A program made the translations under genes and the position numbers. Under the pieces are notes generated by a model, which did not search any database, had not been told where the DNA came from, and saw nothing but the letters and a program-made list of their open reading frames with translations. Below are positions 1 to 12,625 of a stretch of DNA of 30,622 bases, piece by piece; position 1 is the stretch's first letter; the number at the start of each line of letters is the position of its first letter. Origin of the DNA: Gryganskiella cystojenkinii (lineage: Eukaryota; Mortierellomycota; Mortierellomycetes; Mortierellales; Mortierellaceae); assembly GCA_015852425.1 (NCBI GenBank), contig JAAAIG010000458.1, forward strand, positions 1 through 30,622, given 5' to 3'.

Positions 1-582
1 TTTTTTTTGTCCGTGAACCTCTGGTTTTTTTGTTCTGTTTTTCCTTCGTGTGCAAATGTACAAACGAGCTAACCCCTGTTCAGATTATGGTTTTTGTTTG
101 TTACCTTGAACACTGTTACCGTTGTTGTCGACGACGTTTTGATCTTCAGCATCCGTCTCGTCCGTGGCCAGAGTGGCAACCGTTGTTGTACCAAACAACG
201 GAGCAGGGGCGGATGAAGAAGAAGAAGATACTACTGATGCAGGAGCAAAAGAAGTACTCGTTGTCTTTCTCGGCTTTTTCTTTTTTGTCTTGGTGAGAGC
301 TCCAGTCCCCAAGGCCGAGGTGGCATCAAAAGCGACGGCAGCAGCGGTGATAGAGACAGATTCAACTGCTTGCTCTACTGCTGAAGAGGAAGAAGTAGCA
401 GGAGAGAAAGTAGAAGAAGCATCGAGGGTATCTTTTCCAGCTGTAAAGAGAGAGCTCTTGGCCATGCTGTCGTTGTTGTTGCTGGTGTTGTTGTTGCTGT
501 TGGCCTGGACGTTGACAGTGTCAGTGGTCGAGGCAAGGACGTGGGGTGCGAGTGCAGGAGCGGAATGCACGCGCTCTGTCAT
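1..582 (-). CDS. Unrecognised low-complexity protein, N-terminal exon (partial)
   Basis: An open frame starts at 582 and reads leftwards. The likely first exon is 582..105, because a GTAACA donor follows at 104 and the frame stops at 85 if unspliced. The encoded ~159 residues are Ser/Thr/Ala-rich, with an Asn-rich run (NSNNNTSNNND), a basic patch (KTKKKKPRK) and several poly-Ser stretches. This looks like a disordered region, with no domain I recognise. AG dinucleotides that could serve as acceptor lie around 20-45, so the next exon is mostly or wholly outside the window. The GTN-rich opposite strand also has an open frame (164-607), but its Leu/Val runs are simply the complement of the Asn/Ser codons. 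Function unknown; whether it is a gene at all is moderately supported by frame, donor and composition. Confidence 0.45.
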
Positions 583-1814
583 TTGTCTTTCTGGGGGATT
601 GAAATAATGTGAGACAAGAATGTGATACTTGAGACGGAGGGAATGATGTCAGGGAGAGGCGAAGGGGGAACAGGGTCGCAGTGAAATGAGAAGGTGTGTG
701 AGGTTGCGCTCAAACTTGGAAATGAGAAGAGACGGAGAAAGAAAGAAATGGGCCAATGACAAAAATAATAAGAGAATTTTAATGGAAGACAATTCGACAC
801 TTCTTTGTTCTCGCGTGGAGTGGGAGTGAGAGAAATATCAACAGGAAATCAGAGCCAAATTAAAAAAGGTACCTCTTCGTCTCGGACCTTTTTATTTTTA
901 TTTTTGGGCCTTCTGCTGCAATCGTTTCATGATTAGAAGTACAAGGAACCGATTCCGTGGCAGGGAGAGAAGGGACTCAAAGAAACTACGAGGGAATCTT
1001 GTTTGTTTGTAAGAGTTGTTTTTCGTTTTTTATTGAGTTTGAGTCTCTCTCATCCATGTTTATAGTTTTAGGACCTTTTTTTTTTTTTTCTTTTCTGTTT
1101 CTCCCCCTTTGAGATCCCTTGACCTGCTCAGGTCACATCCGCTCCCAGTGCTATTTGCGACCAAGAAAAAGCTTGGGTTGGACGCGTAGGTTCATATGAT
1201 GATAGTTGTTGATCATTGGTAAAGTGTGCTTGTTGTGGTGATGTTGTTGCAAAGTAAAAGTGTAACGGTAAAGAAGAAAAAGAGTGGGTAATAAAAGAAG
1301 TAGGGAAAAGAAAGAAAAAAGGGAGTAAGAGAGGACACAGAGGGACACAAAAAGCATCCGATCCGAATGACAGGAGACAAGAGAAAGTACAAAGAGAAAA
1401 AATATAGGAAAACAGCACGGTAGGGAGGCAAAGGGGACGACAGCAAAAGCAAGAAAAAAAAAAGAGAACAAGAGTAAAACCGGGTCATTATAGGCACAAA
1501 AGGAGTAACTTTTTTTTAGGAACTTGGATGGGCTATCAGAGTAGGTTCGTAAAGGTCAAGAGCGAAAACATTGACCACCTGTATCGACAGCGATCGTCGT
1601 CGCCCCGTTCCCCTCCATCACCGCTCAAGCCGACAAAAAATAAAGATCCTCCAGACATTCAACCAAACTTATGTCGAGGTCTTCAAGGTTGATACCTAAA
1701 ACGAGATTAACCGAGAAAAAAGAGCGTCAGATATCGTTACAAGATTGAATCTTCTGACTGGAATCCGAAATCCATGCGACTATTAACAAGATAGAGCAAA
1801 GTCAAAGGGTATAT
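583..1814. other. Intergenic region between two minus-strand genes
   Basis: This region holds the 3' flank of the casein kinase gene and the 5' flank of the gene at the left edge. It is rich in purine/pyrimidine-skewed tracts: A-rich and GA-rich on the plus strand around 1260-1480, with T runs at 1077-1090. The small open frames on the minus strand here encode only Phe/Leu/Ser low-complexity peptides from those tracts. I see no RNA gene or transposon. Confidence 0.6.
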
Positions 1815-4180
1815 TTACATGCGGTCTGATTGATTTACTCGTGGGTCGTTGCCTTGGTCCTGACCCTGGGCCATGGGCTGCGATGGTTGTGCCACTTGCA
1901 AACGACGGCGGGGTTGAGAATCCAAGACCACAACTGGCGGTGGTGCAGGTCGGTCCTGATGAAGACGGTTTTGCTGCATTGGTTGTTGTTGCTGCTGCTG
2001 CTGCTGAGGGTAGTACATCGTGTTGTATTTCTATCAAACAAAAAAAGGGAAAGAGATTAGACTTTTTCCAAGTATAAAAATTACGCCACCAATCTCAAAA
2101 AGGAGACTTAATTCAGAGATGACGTTTCTCCATACCTGCTCCTGAGGTGGGGGTAATTGTTGATGCTGCTGCTGAGCGGGCGCATCGGCCATGGCCATCT
2201 GTTGGCTACGGGTGCCCTCCTTCTCCTACAATATCAGTAACAAAAAACCTCGTTAGTTCTTCAGTTTCTCCTCAGTCGTTTGTAGACCATACATATCCAG
2301 AATCACAGACATAAAAAGACGCCAAATCAATTCCTTACGTATTTGTAAATGGTCCAGTCAAAGACATAGTCGTATTGGAAACCCTCACGGACAAAGAGGT
2401 CACGGAAGAGCTTGCGCAAGTACGAGTAATCGGGCTTGTCATCAAAACGGAGGGAGCGAACATAGTTAAGGTAGATCGAGAACTCCTGGGGGAAACCACG
2501 ACAGAGTATATCCGTCGATGTCGTCATCTTCTTTTCCATGATTCGATCGTACTTTTGCTTCTTGGTAGCCGCTTTCAATCCCTGCCATGGAAGCGATCCT
2601 CTGCAAAAGTACATCATCACATATGAAAGCGATTCCAAATCATCTCGACGGGATTGTTCTAGAGTAGGAGGAATAAAAAACGATTGGGAAAAGAGTTGGC
2701 ATTTGTTGTTTGGATCATTTCATTGGATCATTTCAGGGTCCATTCCAGGATAAACCAGCAATAGGGCCGAGGCTACACAAAATCACATACCGACTCCGAG
2801 ATGGGTGTTAATACTGGCATAACGGGCGGTTCCGGTCAAGTTCTTGTTTTCTCTGTAGGGGATATGGAGATGACTCTTGGGGTCACGATATTTCTTTGCC
2901 AACCCAAAATCGATGACATAGACCTGGTTTCCACGTTTGCCAATTCCCATCAAGAAGTTGTCGGGCTTGATATCACGATGGATAAAGTTCTTCGAATGGA
3001 TATATTCGATGCGAGAGATCTAACAAAAGAAAAAGGAACATAGTGATGGGTGAGTCCCGGGATGAAAAGATATATAGCCAGCGACCAAAACGACAGTATA
3101 TGGCGGAAAAAGAGATGGAGTGACAATGACGTACCAGTTGATCCGCAAGCAAGAGCACCGTCTTGAGCGAGAACTTCCTGCTGCAAAAGTTGAACAGATC
3201 TTCCAAACTTGGTCCAAGCAAATCCATGACCATGGCGTTGTAGTCGCATTCCGTTCCGAACCAGCGAATAAAAGGGATACCAATACCACCGGCCAACGTC
3301 TTGTACACCCGTGCCTCATATTCCAGCTGTGGGTGTTTTGCTTTGATAGACTCCAGTTTGATGGCTACTTCTTCGCCATTGACGATACTCGTACCTAAGA
3401 GAGATACACATGGAAATGTAGAACAAAAATATATGCGTCAGTCGCTAGTTCAAACAGTCCTTGAATTGAGGCTCCTTTCTATTCATCTAGGAATGTGAGC
3501 AAGGAGGTTGTCGGTGTGGATGCTGTGACGAGATTGGCAAACCAAAAGAAACAAAAGAAACGAGCCAGCGTGGAAGCGAGGCCATGGATCGAAGAGCTAT
3601 TTACGAGCCAATTTAATGAGCCGCGATGCGCTCAACGAGTGTTCCAAAGGGTCCGACATTTGTGTTCCCGGTTGAGTCCAAGCATCGACGGGGGTGTTGA
3701 AAAAACAAACAAAAAAATCTCGCATGAAGATATCCCGATGTTGCATCGTCTGATATCAAACACGCAGCTTGATAGCATGGATATATCAACGAAACATTGA
3801 AACAACACTCTCAACAGTAGTAAATGGAGGGATTGAATTCAAAGAAAGGAAGGTCAAGGGGGGCGGAAGGGAGGGATCGATAGGTGTTACGTATGCACCC
3901 GCCATGACCGCCAAGCCGCTGAGCGATATATCCTGTCAGCTGGCCAAGTCGAGAGCTGAAAATATAAAAAGGAAAGAGGTCGGGCATGGAAGGATAATGA
4001 AACACAAAGAAAAACAAATAAAGGTGCATTGGAATGGAGAACGAATGAAAAAGGTCTCGAGAACGATTTATCGACATGCGATAACAAAAGTAACTTACCG
4101 AGGTAGATGTCTCCAAAAGAGCCAGAGCCAATCTTGCGGCCAATTCTGTACTTGTTTCCTACTCGCAGTTCCATGGTCAT
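1815..4180 (-). CDS. HRR25: Casein kinase I, delta/epsilon (Hrr25) type
   Basis: Serine/threonine kinase of the CK1 family. In fungi Hrr25-type kinases act in 40S subunit maturation, DNA repair, vesicle traffic and meiosis. Six exons are visible: 4180..4099, 3394..3135, 3019..2791, 2658..2339, 2225..2136 and 2030..1815, all with GT-AG junctions and matching phases, giving 398 residues. The glycine loop is [11 protein letters not shown] near residues 18-28. The catalytic loop is HRDIKPDNF (Asp130), followed by [10 protein letters not shown] (Asp151) and then [13 protein letters not shown], the CK1 replacement for APE. The kinase domain ends at about residue 297 with [13 protein letters not shown] short Gln/Pro-rich tail of about 100 residues follows, with an eight-Gln run. 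The tail is shorter than that of yeast Hrr25. Intron 1 is unusually long (704 bp); the others are 91-132 bp. Start chosen at 4180; a second Met two codons later is equally possible. Confidence 0.95.
3395..4098 (-). other. Long first intron of the casein kinase gene
   Basis: The 704-bp interval runs from GTAAGT at 4098 to TTAG at 3395. It is phase 1 and splits the codon of the glycine that ends the glycine-rich loop. It is about six times longer than the other introns of this gene. The small open frames inside it (for example 3495-3800 on plus) show no recognisable protein. No conserved RNA structure was recognised by eye. Confidence 0.8.
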
Positions 4181-4219
4181 TGGTTAAGACTCGTGATGGG
4201 GCGCGGAGGAGAGAGGCGC

Positions 4220-4222
4220 AAG

Positions 4223-4255
<33 letters not shown>

Positions 4256-4274
4256 GGAGGGAGAGAGGGAGAGA
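4220..4274. repeat. GA/CT-rich simple repeat in the casein kinase 5' flank
   Basis: Nearly uninterrupted GA dinucleotides on plus, with occasional GGGA interruptions. On the transcribed minus strand this is a CT tract 40-95 bp upstream of the casein kinase start. Such pyrimidine tracts are common in fungal leaders. Confidence 0.8.
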
Positions 4275-4507
4275 GGATGTGGAACTGTTGTGCTGAATCG
4301 AAATGGCCGTGTTCAGTGTTGATTTGGTCAGTTGGTCAGCTAATGAAACAAAAAAGCAGATGAAAATAATGATCAGAATTATGATGAAAGACGAGATATC
4401 GAATGAATGAATGAGTGAAGGGAAAAAGAAGGGAAAGGAAAACAGAAGAAAAGAAAACAATAAGAGAGGAAAAGCAACAAGGCGAATAAGAGGCGTGCAT
4501 AAAAAAA

Positions 4508-4528
4508 ATATATATATATATATATATA
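4508..4528. repeat. AT dinucleotide microsatellite
   Basis: Ten or more uninterrupted AT units, preceded by an A8 run, in the casein kinase upstream region. Confidence 0.9.
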
Positions 4529-5960
4529 CCCTTTTCATCCACGGCATATCAACAACCCTCATTTCCAAGCTCTTGACCATATCCTGCACCCAATGGTCAT
4601 TGGATGATCGATAAAGGCGTAAAAGATAAACAGCCAAGACCACACCCACACCCACACCTTTTCGTTTCTCACCAAAGAAGCTCGCACAACGAGAAAAAAA
4701 ATAAAAATAAAAAAGGGGCCTCAAGGACAGGTTGCCAGAGAGCGAGAACGAGAGCCGAGAGGAAAGGGTGGGCCTTAAGAAAAGGTCCATGCCCCAATTA
4801 TTAACGCAATTTCTTTGCTTCAAAGTGAAGAGAGCAAAAAAATAAAAGAAAAAGAACCCACTGGCGGAGAAGGAGGAACAAGTGGGGTGATCCGCGTGGG
4901 GATAAAGTCGCTGGACCACACGAGTCGCATATTTCAAAGAAAGAACCCGAAGATATGACCATCAACTGAAAACGAGGTAATTTCTTTTTGCCACTCTTTT
5001 TTTTTTTTTCTTGTTCTTGAAAAGAGGAGATGCGATAAAATAAAAATATCATTCACCGTGCCAGTAAAGAAACGAACGGAGCAAAAGGGGAAAGATAAAG
5101 GGAGCGTAAAGGGAATGGAGAGAAGAAGGGAGGGAGGGCGGGAGGTCCCAAGGCAAGAAGGGGGCGAGACAAAATAAAAAAAAAGACTCTTCTCCTCGTC
5201 CAGCTGAACTGTCGACCTGGTCCAGCAAGCCGAACAACAGCGACGTCAAAGGATTAAAAATGGAAGTGTTGAACACAAACAGCACGGACAACTGTGGAGT
5301 AGGGGATAAAAATTAGGAAGCAAGGAAGGGGGTGAAGGGATGGGGGTAGCATGGACTCCAAAGGGACAGATCAGCTGGTCACTTCCTTTTGTGTTTTCTG
5401 TTGTCCGCACATCTTTCTTCTGTCACTGCCGAGGCCACCTTGTCTGTCCATCTGTCATTGTCGAAAACAGCAAAGGTTTCTTTTTCCCGGGCTACATACA
5501 TCCCGCACATTCTTTAGAGCCATAAAATAAGGAACGCCTGAAGAATACGTAGAGAGAGACAACATAAACATAATGCATCTCTCAACCAAAAAGAAACTAG
5601 AAATAACGCGCCTTGAAACAAAGCCATCCCATCGGACGTCACAGACTGGCTGTGCACTTGTGCCCATCAAATGGTCGTAAAGAGAAGACATAACGTGGTA
5701 TAACTTGACGACAAGTAATAAAAGACCAATCAGGGGATGTAGCCTGGTCTGTTGTGTGGTCACTGACGAGAGTGAATGGAACCACATGGCGTACAAGCTA
5801 AATAGTGAAGGTTTGCGAAGAGAGCATTGTTTCGAGAGTTGAGGTCGGGGGGGGGGGTACCTACAGATGATATTTGCGTATTTGCTTTTGCAGAGAAGTG
5901 CGTGATGATGACGAAAGTAAGGACAGAGCAACAAAGGGGTCAATGATGGTGACGATTTAT

Positions 5961-6001
5961 GATGAGGATGAGGATGAGGATGAGGATGAGGATGAGGATG
6001 A
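5961..6001. repeat. GATGAG hexanucleotide tandem repeat
   Basis: Nearly seven uninterrupted copies of a six-base unit in the divergent intergenic region. It forces a His-Pro repeat in one minus-strand frame. It is probably noncoding. Confidence 0.9.
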
Positions 6002-6654
6002 AATGATGATGAAAGGGGGAAGAGAGCGACAAAGGATGAACAGGCGATGAAGAGATGGAGAAACACGCCAGGGGCGTGTGGTGCGGCGAGTGATTTTTGG
6101 GACACACACCGTCTAAAATTACATTAAAAAAATTGCTACGTCATGGTAGATTGACAACCGTGTATGCTATGGCAACTCTCAAGGTTGCACTTTCTGTCAC
6201 AGAGCACCGACATTTAAAATCAAATCGTAAACAGTGGTGACTGCCTTTCTTACCTCGAAGCTTTTCTTTTTTTTTTTTTGTTGTTCAAAAGGTCTTTCAG
6301 AGTAGGAGGTACACCCAGAAAGAGACGCTTCTTTTTTTTTTTTCCCCTCTCCTTCACCTTCTTTCGTTGCATTCATTCACCTTCCTCTCCTCCATTCAGT
6401 TCTTTTTCTTCTTTTTCTCTTTACCTCCCATTCATTCGGCAGCCTCATATCGATTCCTCCCTCGATACCAGTACTCGCCAGGAACATAAAAAGAAGAACC
6501 GACTCCTACCTTTTATTTGTGTTTGCATTTCATTCATTCTCTCTCCCTACATTGCATTTCGCTTCATTTCCTTCATTGCATCTTTCCACCCAATATCCTC
6601 CTACCCCAGCTCTCAACTTCTCCAACTCAACCTATATAATATCTTTAAACCATC

Positions 6655-9600
6655 ATGTCATCAACAAAAGAATTCAAAGCTCCCGTCACTAAGCGGAAGC
6701 AAAAAGACGAGGAGGACTTTCCCCGTGGTGGCGCCTCGGGTTTGACCCCTCTCGAATACAAGGAAGTCGCTCACCAAGCCGACTCTTCACTCTTTTCTGT
6801 ACGTTGCATATCTTCACCGACATACTCAAAAGTTGGATGGAATGCCTATTCAAGCTTCACAGATCTAACCCTGTTGTTCATTTTTTTCAATATTGGGCCT
6901 ATAGGAACCAGGCAAGGTCGCTGATACTGATGCTGCTGCTGATGGAACCGAGCCTGCCAAGAAGAAGCGCAAGTCGACGAAAAAGACCAGCAATGTCGTC
7001 AGCTTTGAAAATACCTTTGATAAGAAACAGCTCAAGGCCGACATCCTGTCCTTCAAGGTGAGTACTCATGAGAAGCAACTGTGATTCACTGTCGTCTTTA
7101 TAATTATTGTACTAAAGATCTTCATCCCCCCCGGTCTTTCTTTATAGCGCTTGACGGAAGGAACCAAGGTTCTCGGATGTATTAGCGCATTCGGTCGTTC
7201 TCGTGACAGCGACTTGCCCGAGTTGGTTGTCTCTCTCCCAAACAACCTCACTGGATATGTCAACATCGCTGAAATCTCAGATGAGCTTATCCAAAACGCT
7301 GGCGACTCTCTCCCTGATTTGGCTTCCATGTTCTTTATCGGTCAATGGGTTCAGTGCGTTATCATTGGATTGCAACAAGGAGCTACCGGAGGAACTGCCG
7401 CCTCTGGTACCGATAAGCACAGGCGCAAGGTCATTTTGAGCATGAAGCCCTTCATCGTCAATGCTGGTGTCAAGTCTGTCGACATTGCCTCTGGAACCGT
7501 AAGGATCACATACCGGCGCATCTTTATTTTCACTGGACCAAGATTATCGAGGATCGGAAAACCAAGCTAACAGCGTTTCATACTCTTCTAGATCGTTGCC
7601 GGAGCTATTCAGAGTGTGGAAGATCACGGTTACATTGTCTCTCTTGGACTGAACGGTATGCATGGATTCCTCAAGAACTCGGAAGCAAAGATGTATCAGC
7701 GTATCAAGAACAACGACAAGCCCTTGACTGAAGGACAGGTTCTCGTCTTCAGCGTCGTGTCAGTTGATGGAAACAAGAAGACTGTGCAGTTGACTGTTGA
7801 TGCCATGAAGGTCTCCAAGGCTTTGGTAAGGATCGCCTCGCCCCCGCTCATGTTTCTCAATGACGTCGAGTTTGTCACGTCAATGAATTTTAAACTCACG
7901 CTGCCGCTCAAAACATTATATTTTTTCTAGCTCGGCGACAAGTTCGCTTACTCTGAGATTAGCTCTGTCGTTCCCGGCAATGTTGTCGAGGCACATATTA
8001 CAGAAGTCCAGGATTTTGGCGTTATTTGCAAGTTTATGGGCCATTTCGATGCCACCATCGACTACTTCCACACCTCCAAGGGCTTGATCGCGTCCAAGAA
8101 GGATCTCGAGGAAACGTTCAAGGTTAACGACAAGGTCCGTGCCAGGGTCTTGTTCATCGATCTCGCTAGCACCCCCACCAGAATCGGACTCTCGACCGCG
8201 AAGCATGTCATGGGTTTGACTCAGCCCAATACCACCGAGTCTCAAATTGGTGCCAAGGTCTACCCTGGATCGGCTGTCGCCGTCGGAAAGACTTTTGACA
8301 CCGTCACGGTTAAGCGTATCGACTCCCGCAACGGACTCTTGTGCACGATCGACGGCATTGACATTCCCGGATACGTTCATATTTCTCGTGTTGAAGATGA
8401 CCATGTCACCGGCATCACAGCCACTGGAAAATTCCGTGTGGACTCGACTCATCGTGCTGTTGTTGTTGGATATGATCCCGTCGATGGCTTGTTCCAGTTG
8501 AGTTTCCAGAAGACCATGTTGGACGAGCCTTTCTTGCGCATCCAGGATATTGAAGTTGGATCGATCGTCAAGGCCACTGTCGCCAAGAAGACTGATAAGG
8601 GAGTTGTTGTCAACCTGACAAAGTCTATTCGTGGATTCATTCCCTTGATTCACTGCGTCGATTCCGTCATCACCGGCAGTACCAAGAAGCATGTCGATGA
8701 AAAGTTCCAGGAGGGCAAGTCCATCAAATGCAGGGTCCTTTCGACTGATCCAGCTGAGGGCAAGGTCACCTTGACCTGCAAGGGTTCTCTTATCACCAGC
8801 GCAAACCCCATCATCACTACATTGGAGGGTGTTTCTCCCGGTAGCTTCTCGGATGGTGTGATCGTTAAGACCAATGCTCATGGATGCATTGTCTCGTTCT
8901 ATAACAACATCAAGGCTTTTGCCCATATCTCAGAGTTGCAGGAAGCCCACGTCACCAATCTCAACATTTTTCAACCCGGTCAGGTGAAAACCTGCAGAGT
9001 CTTGGAAGTTGATCCTGAGTCTCAGACTCTGAAGGTTTCCTTCAAGGTAACGACAGAGTGCTTCCCCGACTTTCACATGGTGTTTATACCATTGTTGCGC
9101 CAGCTAACCAACTTCTGTTATCTCATAATAGAAATCTTCCGAGATTGATCTTAGCAACGTGACTGTTGGCTCGATCCAGAAAGGAAAGATTGTCACTATC
9201 AAGAAGGATATTATTCACCTCACCTTGAAGCCTTCCGAAGTTAAGGCTGTCCTCCCCGTCGGCCACCTTTCCGATCACTTGGGCGAGCAGGCTGAGCGTA
9301 TTTACCAGAGTTTGAAGGAAGGTATGGTCCTCTCCGATCTCGTCGTTCTCAACAAGGACGAGACTCGCGGAACTGCTCTGGTCAGTAAGAAGCCCTTGTT
9401 GGTCATGGCCGCCAAGGAAAAGAAATTGATCACAGAGCGCTCGCAGGTCAAGGTCGACCACATCTACCCCGCTGTTGTTCGCCAGGCTGTCTCTTTCGGT
9501 GTCTTTGTCGAGTTTTGCGGAGGTGTGGATGCTCTTGCGATGAAGAGCCAATTGGCCGATGCCTCGGATGCAACTTTTGTCAGAAACCAATCTGTCTTGG

Positions 9601-12531
9601 TCAAGGTTACCAAGGTTGATGCTGCTGACGGCAAGATCCAGGTTACTTTGAAGCCCTCCGACATCGGTTCGTCTAGCGACTCGATTCATTTCCAGGGCGA
9701 GTTCCTCTCCTCCTACTTCAAGCAGTTGGAGCGTCTGGCTAAGCAGTCTGATTCCGCTCTCACTGTCGGTGCCGTCACTACCGTCGAGGTCAAGGCCGTC
9801 TCTGCTGATCAGTGGACCGTTGCCTACGGCAACAACAAATCTGGTCACGTTGCCTCTGAACAAACCAAGGGCAAGGGCAAGGTCGGTGTCAAGATTCCCG
9901 CCAAGGTCCTGGACGTTGACTTTGAGAAGGATGAAGTCGATTTCACCCTCAAGGAGACTTTGATGAAGGCCGAGGAGACCAAGGAAGCCAAGACTGGAAC
10001 TTTCAATGTCGTCAACATTACCAAGGATCTTACCACGCTCAAGGAGCTTCAGAAGAAGGAGGAGTCCTTGGAGGCTGTCGTCGAGTTGGTCAAAGAGGAT
10101 TACGTTGTGCTTACGATCCCTCAGGTCAGCAACACAATTGTCTTTGCTGCCACTCGTTCATTCAACAACAGAAAGGGACGCTTTATCAGCTACAAGATTG
10201 GTGAGAAGGTTCGCGTCCAGATTGCTCATGTCCCCAAGTCCCAGGGCAAGGGTCAGACTGCCGAGCGTGTTGTCGTTGTATTTGAGCAGGCTGCTGCCGT
10301 TAAGAATGGCGCCACCAAGGATGCCACGAAGGCTGCTGCCAGCTCCATCCAGCTGTTCGAGGATGTCAAGGAGGGAGAGTTGACTTCCGGTCGCATCTCG
10401 GGTGTCACGCACAGTGGATTGAACGTCCATTTGGGCGGCAAGGTCTTTGGCCATGTTCACGCTTCCGACATTGCTGATACCTATGCTTCTGCAGATGTCT
10501 TGCTGAAGAGCTTCAAGAAGGGTCAGGTCATCAAGTGCTTCGTCCTTCACGTTGACAGCAGCAACAAGAAGATTGATCTTTCGCTCCGTCCTTCACGTTT
10601 GTCTCCAGAGAGCCACTCGATCGTCCGTGACCCTGAGGTCAAGTCTATCAAGGATCTTGCCCCTGGTGGCATCCTTCAAGGATTCGTTAGCAACGTCGCT
10701 GACAAGGGCTTATTCGTTGCCTTGAATCACAAGTTGAGTGCCCGTGTCAAGATTGCCGAGATGTCCGATGATTATCTCAAGGACTGGAAGAGCCACTTCA
10801 CTGTTGGTCAGTTGGTCAAAGGCAAGGTCGTTAGCGTGAATGAGGCCCGTAACCAAGTCGAGTTGACACTCAAGGCTAGTCAGATCGACCCTAGCGTCAA
10901 GGCCAACAAGACATTGGCTGATTTCACCAAGGGTGAGAAGGTCAAGGGAACCATCAAGGCCGTCAAGGATATTGGCGTGTTCATTAAGATTGATAACAGC
11001 ATGGTCAGCGGTCTTTGCCACATCTCTGAGATCTCTGAGAACCATGTGCCCGATGTCTCCAAGCTTTATGCTGTCGGTGACCCAGTCAAGGCCAAGATTC
11101 TCGATATCGATATGGAAAAGAAGCGCATTTCTTTTGGCCTGAAGTCGTCTTACTTTGAGGAAGCCGATGCCGAGGAAGGCGAAGATGACTCTGAGGATGA
11201 AGATGAGGGAATTGAGGCCGAGGACTCTGACGAGGAGATGGAGGGTGCCAGCGACGAGGATGTTATCATGGCTGACGATGACTCTGATGAAGAGGATGAG
11301 GAAGACGAGGATGTCGAGAACATCTTTGCCGGTCACGATAGCGATTCTGAGGAGGATGAGGATGAGGAAGAAGATACCAAGGCTGATGCGGACAGCGACG
11401 TTGAGATGACGGAAGCTGCTCCTCTTGCCGTTTCCTCTGGATTCAACTGGGATGGCAAGGATGATGCTGAGGATGCCAAGAGCGATGCCTCGGATTCGGA
11501 TGATTCTGATGACGATGAGCCTTCGAGCAAGAAGAAGAAGGCCAAGAAGGCCGCTGCTGTTGTGAGCGACGATACCGCCGATCTGGAGTCACAGGCACCT
11601 CAGGTCTCATCCGACTACGAGCGTCTGTTGCTCGGATCGCCCAACTCTTCGTACTTGTGGATCAACTACATGGCATTCCAGTTGCAACTTTCCGAGATCC
11701 AGAAGGCCCGTGAGATTGGTCAACGTGCGCTCAAGACGATTTCGTTCCGTGAGGAACAAGAAAAGATGAACGTGTGGGTTGCGCTGATGAACCTGGAGAA
11801 CACTTTTGGCAGTGCTGATACCTTGGAGGAGGTCTTCAAGAACGCTGTCCAGACGTGTGAACCCAAGAAGGTTTACCTCCAGTTGGTCAAGATTTATGAA
11901 CGTTCCAACAAGATTGACGTAAGTTGGGAATATTCTTTTGTGATGATTTTGTCCGCCTCTTTTCTTTTTTTTTTTTTTCTTTATTTTTTTGGCGTTAAGA
12001 ACCTATGCAGATATGCTAACGTTTCTTAAAATTTGTCTCGTATATACATAGCGTGCCACCGAGTTGTACAACACGATGACGAAGAAGTTCGGTCAAAGTT
12101 CCAAGGTCTGGACTGGATTCGGTCACTTCCAGTTGCACCATGGCAACTTGGAGGCCGGTCGTGAGTTGCTCCAGCGCAGTTTGAAGTCGTTGCCCAAGCG
12201 CAAGCATATCAAGACGATCTCTAAATTTGCTCAACTCGAGTTCAAGTATGGTGAGCCCGAGCGGGGTCGTACGATCTTTGAGGGCGTGATGAGCAACTAC
12301 CCCAAGAGGATCGATCTTTGGTCTGTGTATATCGATATGGAGGTCCGGAACGGAGAGAAGGATGCTGTCCGTCGGTTGTTTGCGCGTGTTGTGTCCTTAA
12401 AGCTGTCATCCAAGAAGATGAAGTTCTTCTTCAAGAAGTGGTTGGCATATGAGAAGGATAATGGCGATGAGGAACATGTTGAAGAGGTCAAGCGGAGGGC
12501 TATGGCCTATGTCGAGTCATTATCAGCATAA
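6655..12531 (+). CDS. RRP5: rRNA biogenesis protein RRP5 (S1 repeats plus HAT/TPR-like C-terminus)
   Basis: Nucleolar RNA-binding factor (human PDCD11) needed for pre-rRNA cleavage on both the 18S and 5.8S pathways within the SSU processome. Seven exons with all phases zero: 6655..6798, 6905..7057, 7148..7498, 7592..7825, 7931..9046, 9132..11918 and 12052..12531. They encode 1754 residues, close to yeast RRP5 (about 1730). The N-terminus is basic (PAKKKRKSTKK). About a dozen S1-type OB repeats follow to residue ~1335, seen as recurring blocks such as KGTIKAVKDIGVFIKI and GLCHISEIS. A long Asp/Glu-rich linker (~1341-1470) contains the short GFNWDG motif. The last ~260 residues are HAT/TPR-like helices (SYLWINYMAFQLQLSEIQKA, RAWE-like repeats). 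The last intron has a TGCTAAC branch-like site. The start lies just after the CT-rich leader. Confidence 0.97.
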
Positions 12532-12619
12532 ACTGTGTGTCTCGACTACGATGAGGAAGAAGAAAGAAAACCGTTACCATTCCAATTTGCATTTTCAGTG
12601 TTTTCTAAACAGAATTTTG

Positions 12620-12625
12620 AATAAA
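12620..12625 (+). terminator. Likely RRP5 polyadenylation signal
   Basis: An AATAAA hexamer 89 bp after the RRP5 stop codon, in an A/T-rich stretch. The assignment is by position and sequence only. Confidence 0.5.

Larger units (their letters stand above)
4181..6654. promoter_or_regulatory. Divergent intergenic region between casein kinase and RRP5
   Basis: About 2.5 kb separates the two start codons. The casein kinase side has a GA/CT tract (4220-4274), an AT microsatellite (4508-4528) and several short purine tracts. The middle has a G11 run near 5848 and a GATGAG hexanucleotide array (5961-6001). The RRP5 side (6260-6650) is strongly pyrimidine-rich with T runs, typical of fungal promoters and leader regions. 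A 216-codon open frame on minus (6105-5455) is partly built by the hexanucleotide array (His-Pro repeat) and has no recognisable domain, so I do not call it a gene. Confidence 0.6.

Noticed and set aside
164..607. Plus-strand frame opposite the left-edge gene, with a membrane-like Leu run
   Set aside because: The hydrophobic run is the complement of Asn/Ser-rich repeats in the minus-strand frame. No start context or family was seen.
3495..3800. Plus-strand frame inside casein kinase intron 1
   Set aside because: About 100 codons with no recognisable domain, no matching splice structure, and antisense to a transcribed gene. Considered chance.
5455..6105. 216-codon minus-strand open frame in the divergent intergenic region
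   Set aside because: Part of it is a His-Pro run produced by the hexanucleotide repeat. The rest is Ser/Leu/Phe-rich without any domain, and splice signals or a leader are not evident. A long open frame by chance is likely in this skewed sequence.
7916..8926. 336-codon minus-strand frame opposite RRP5 exon 5
   Set aside because: It is the antisense shadow of the RRP5 S1-repeat coding sequence, whose plus-strand exons are phase-consistent and match the family.
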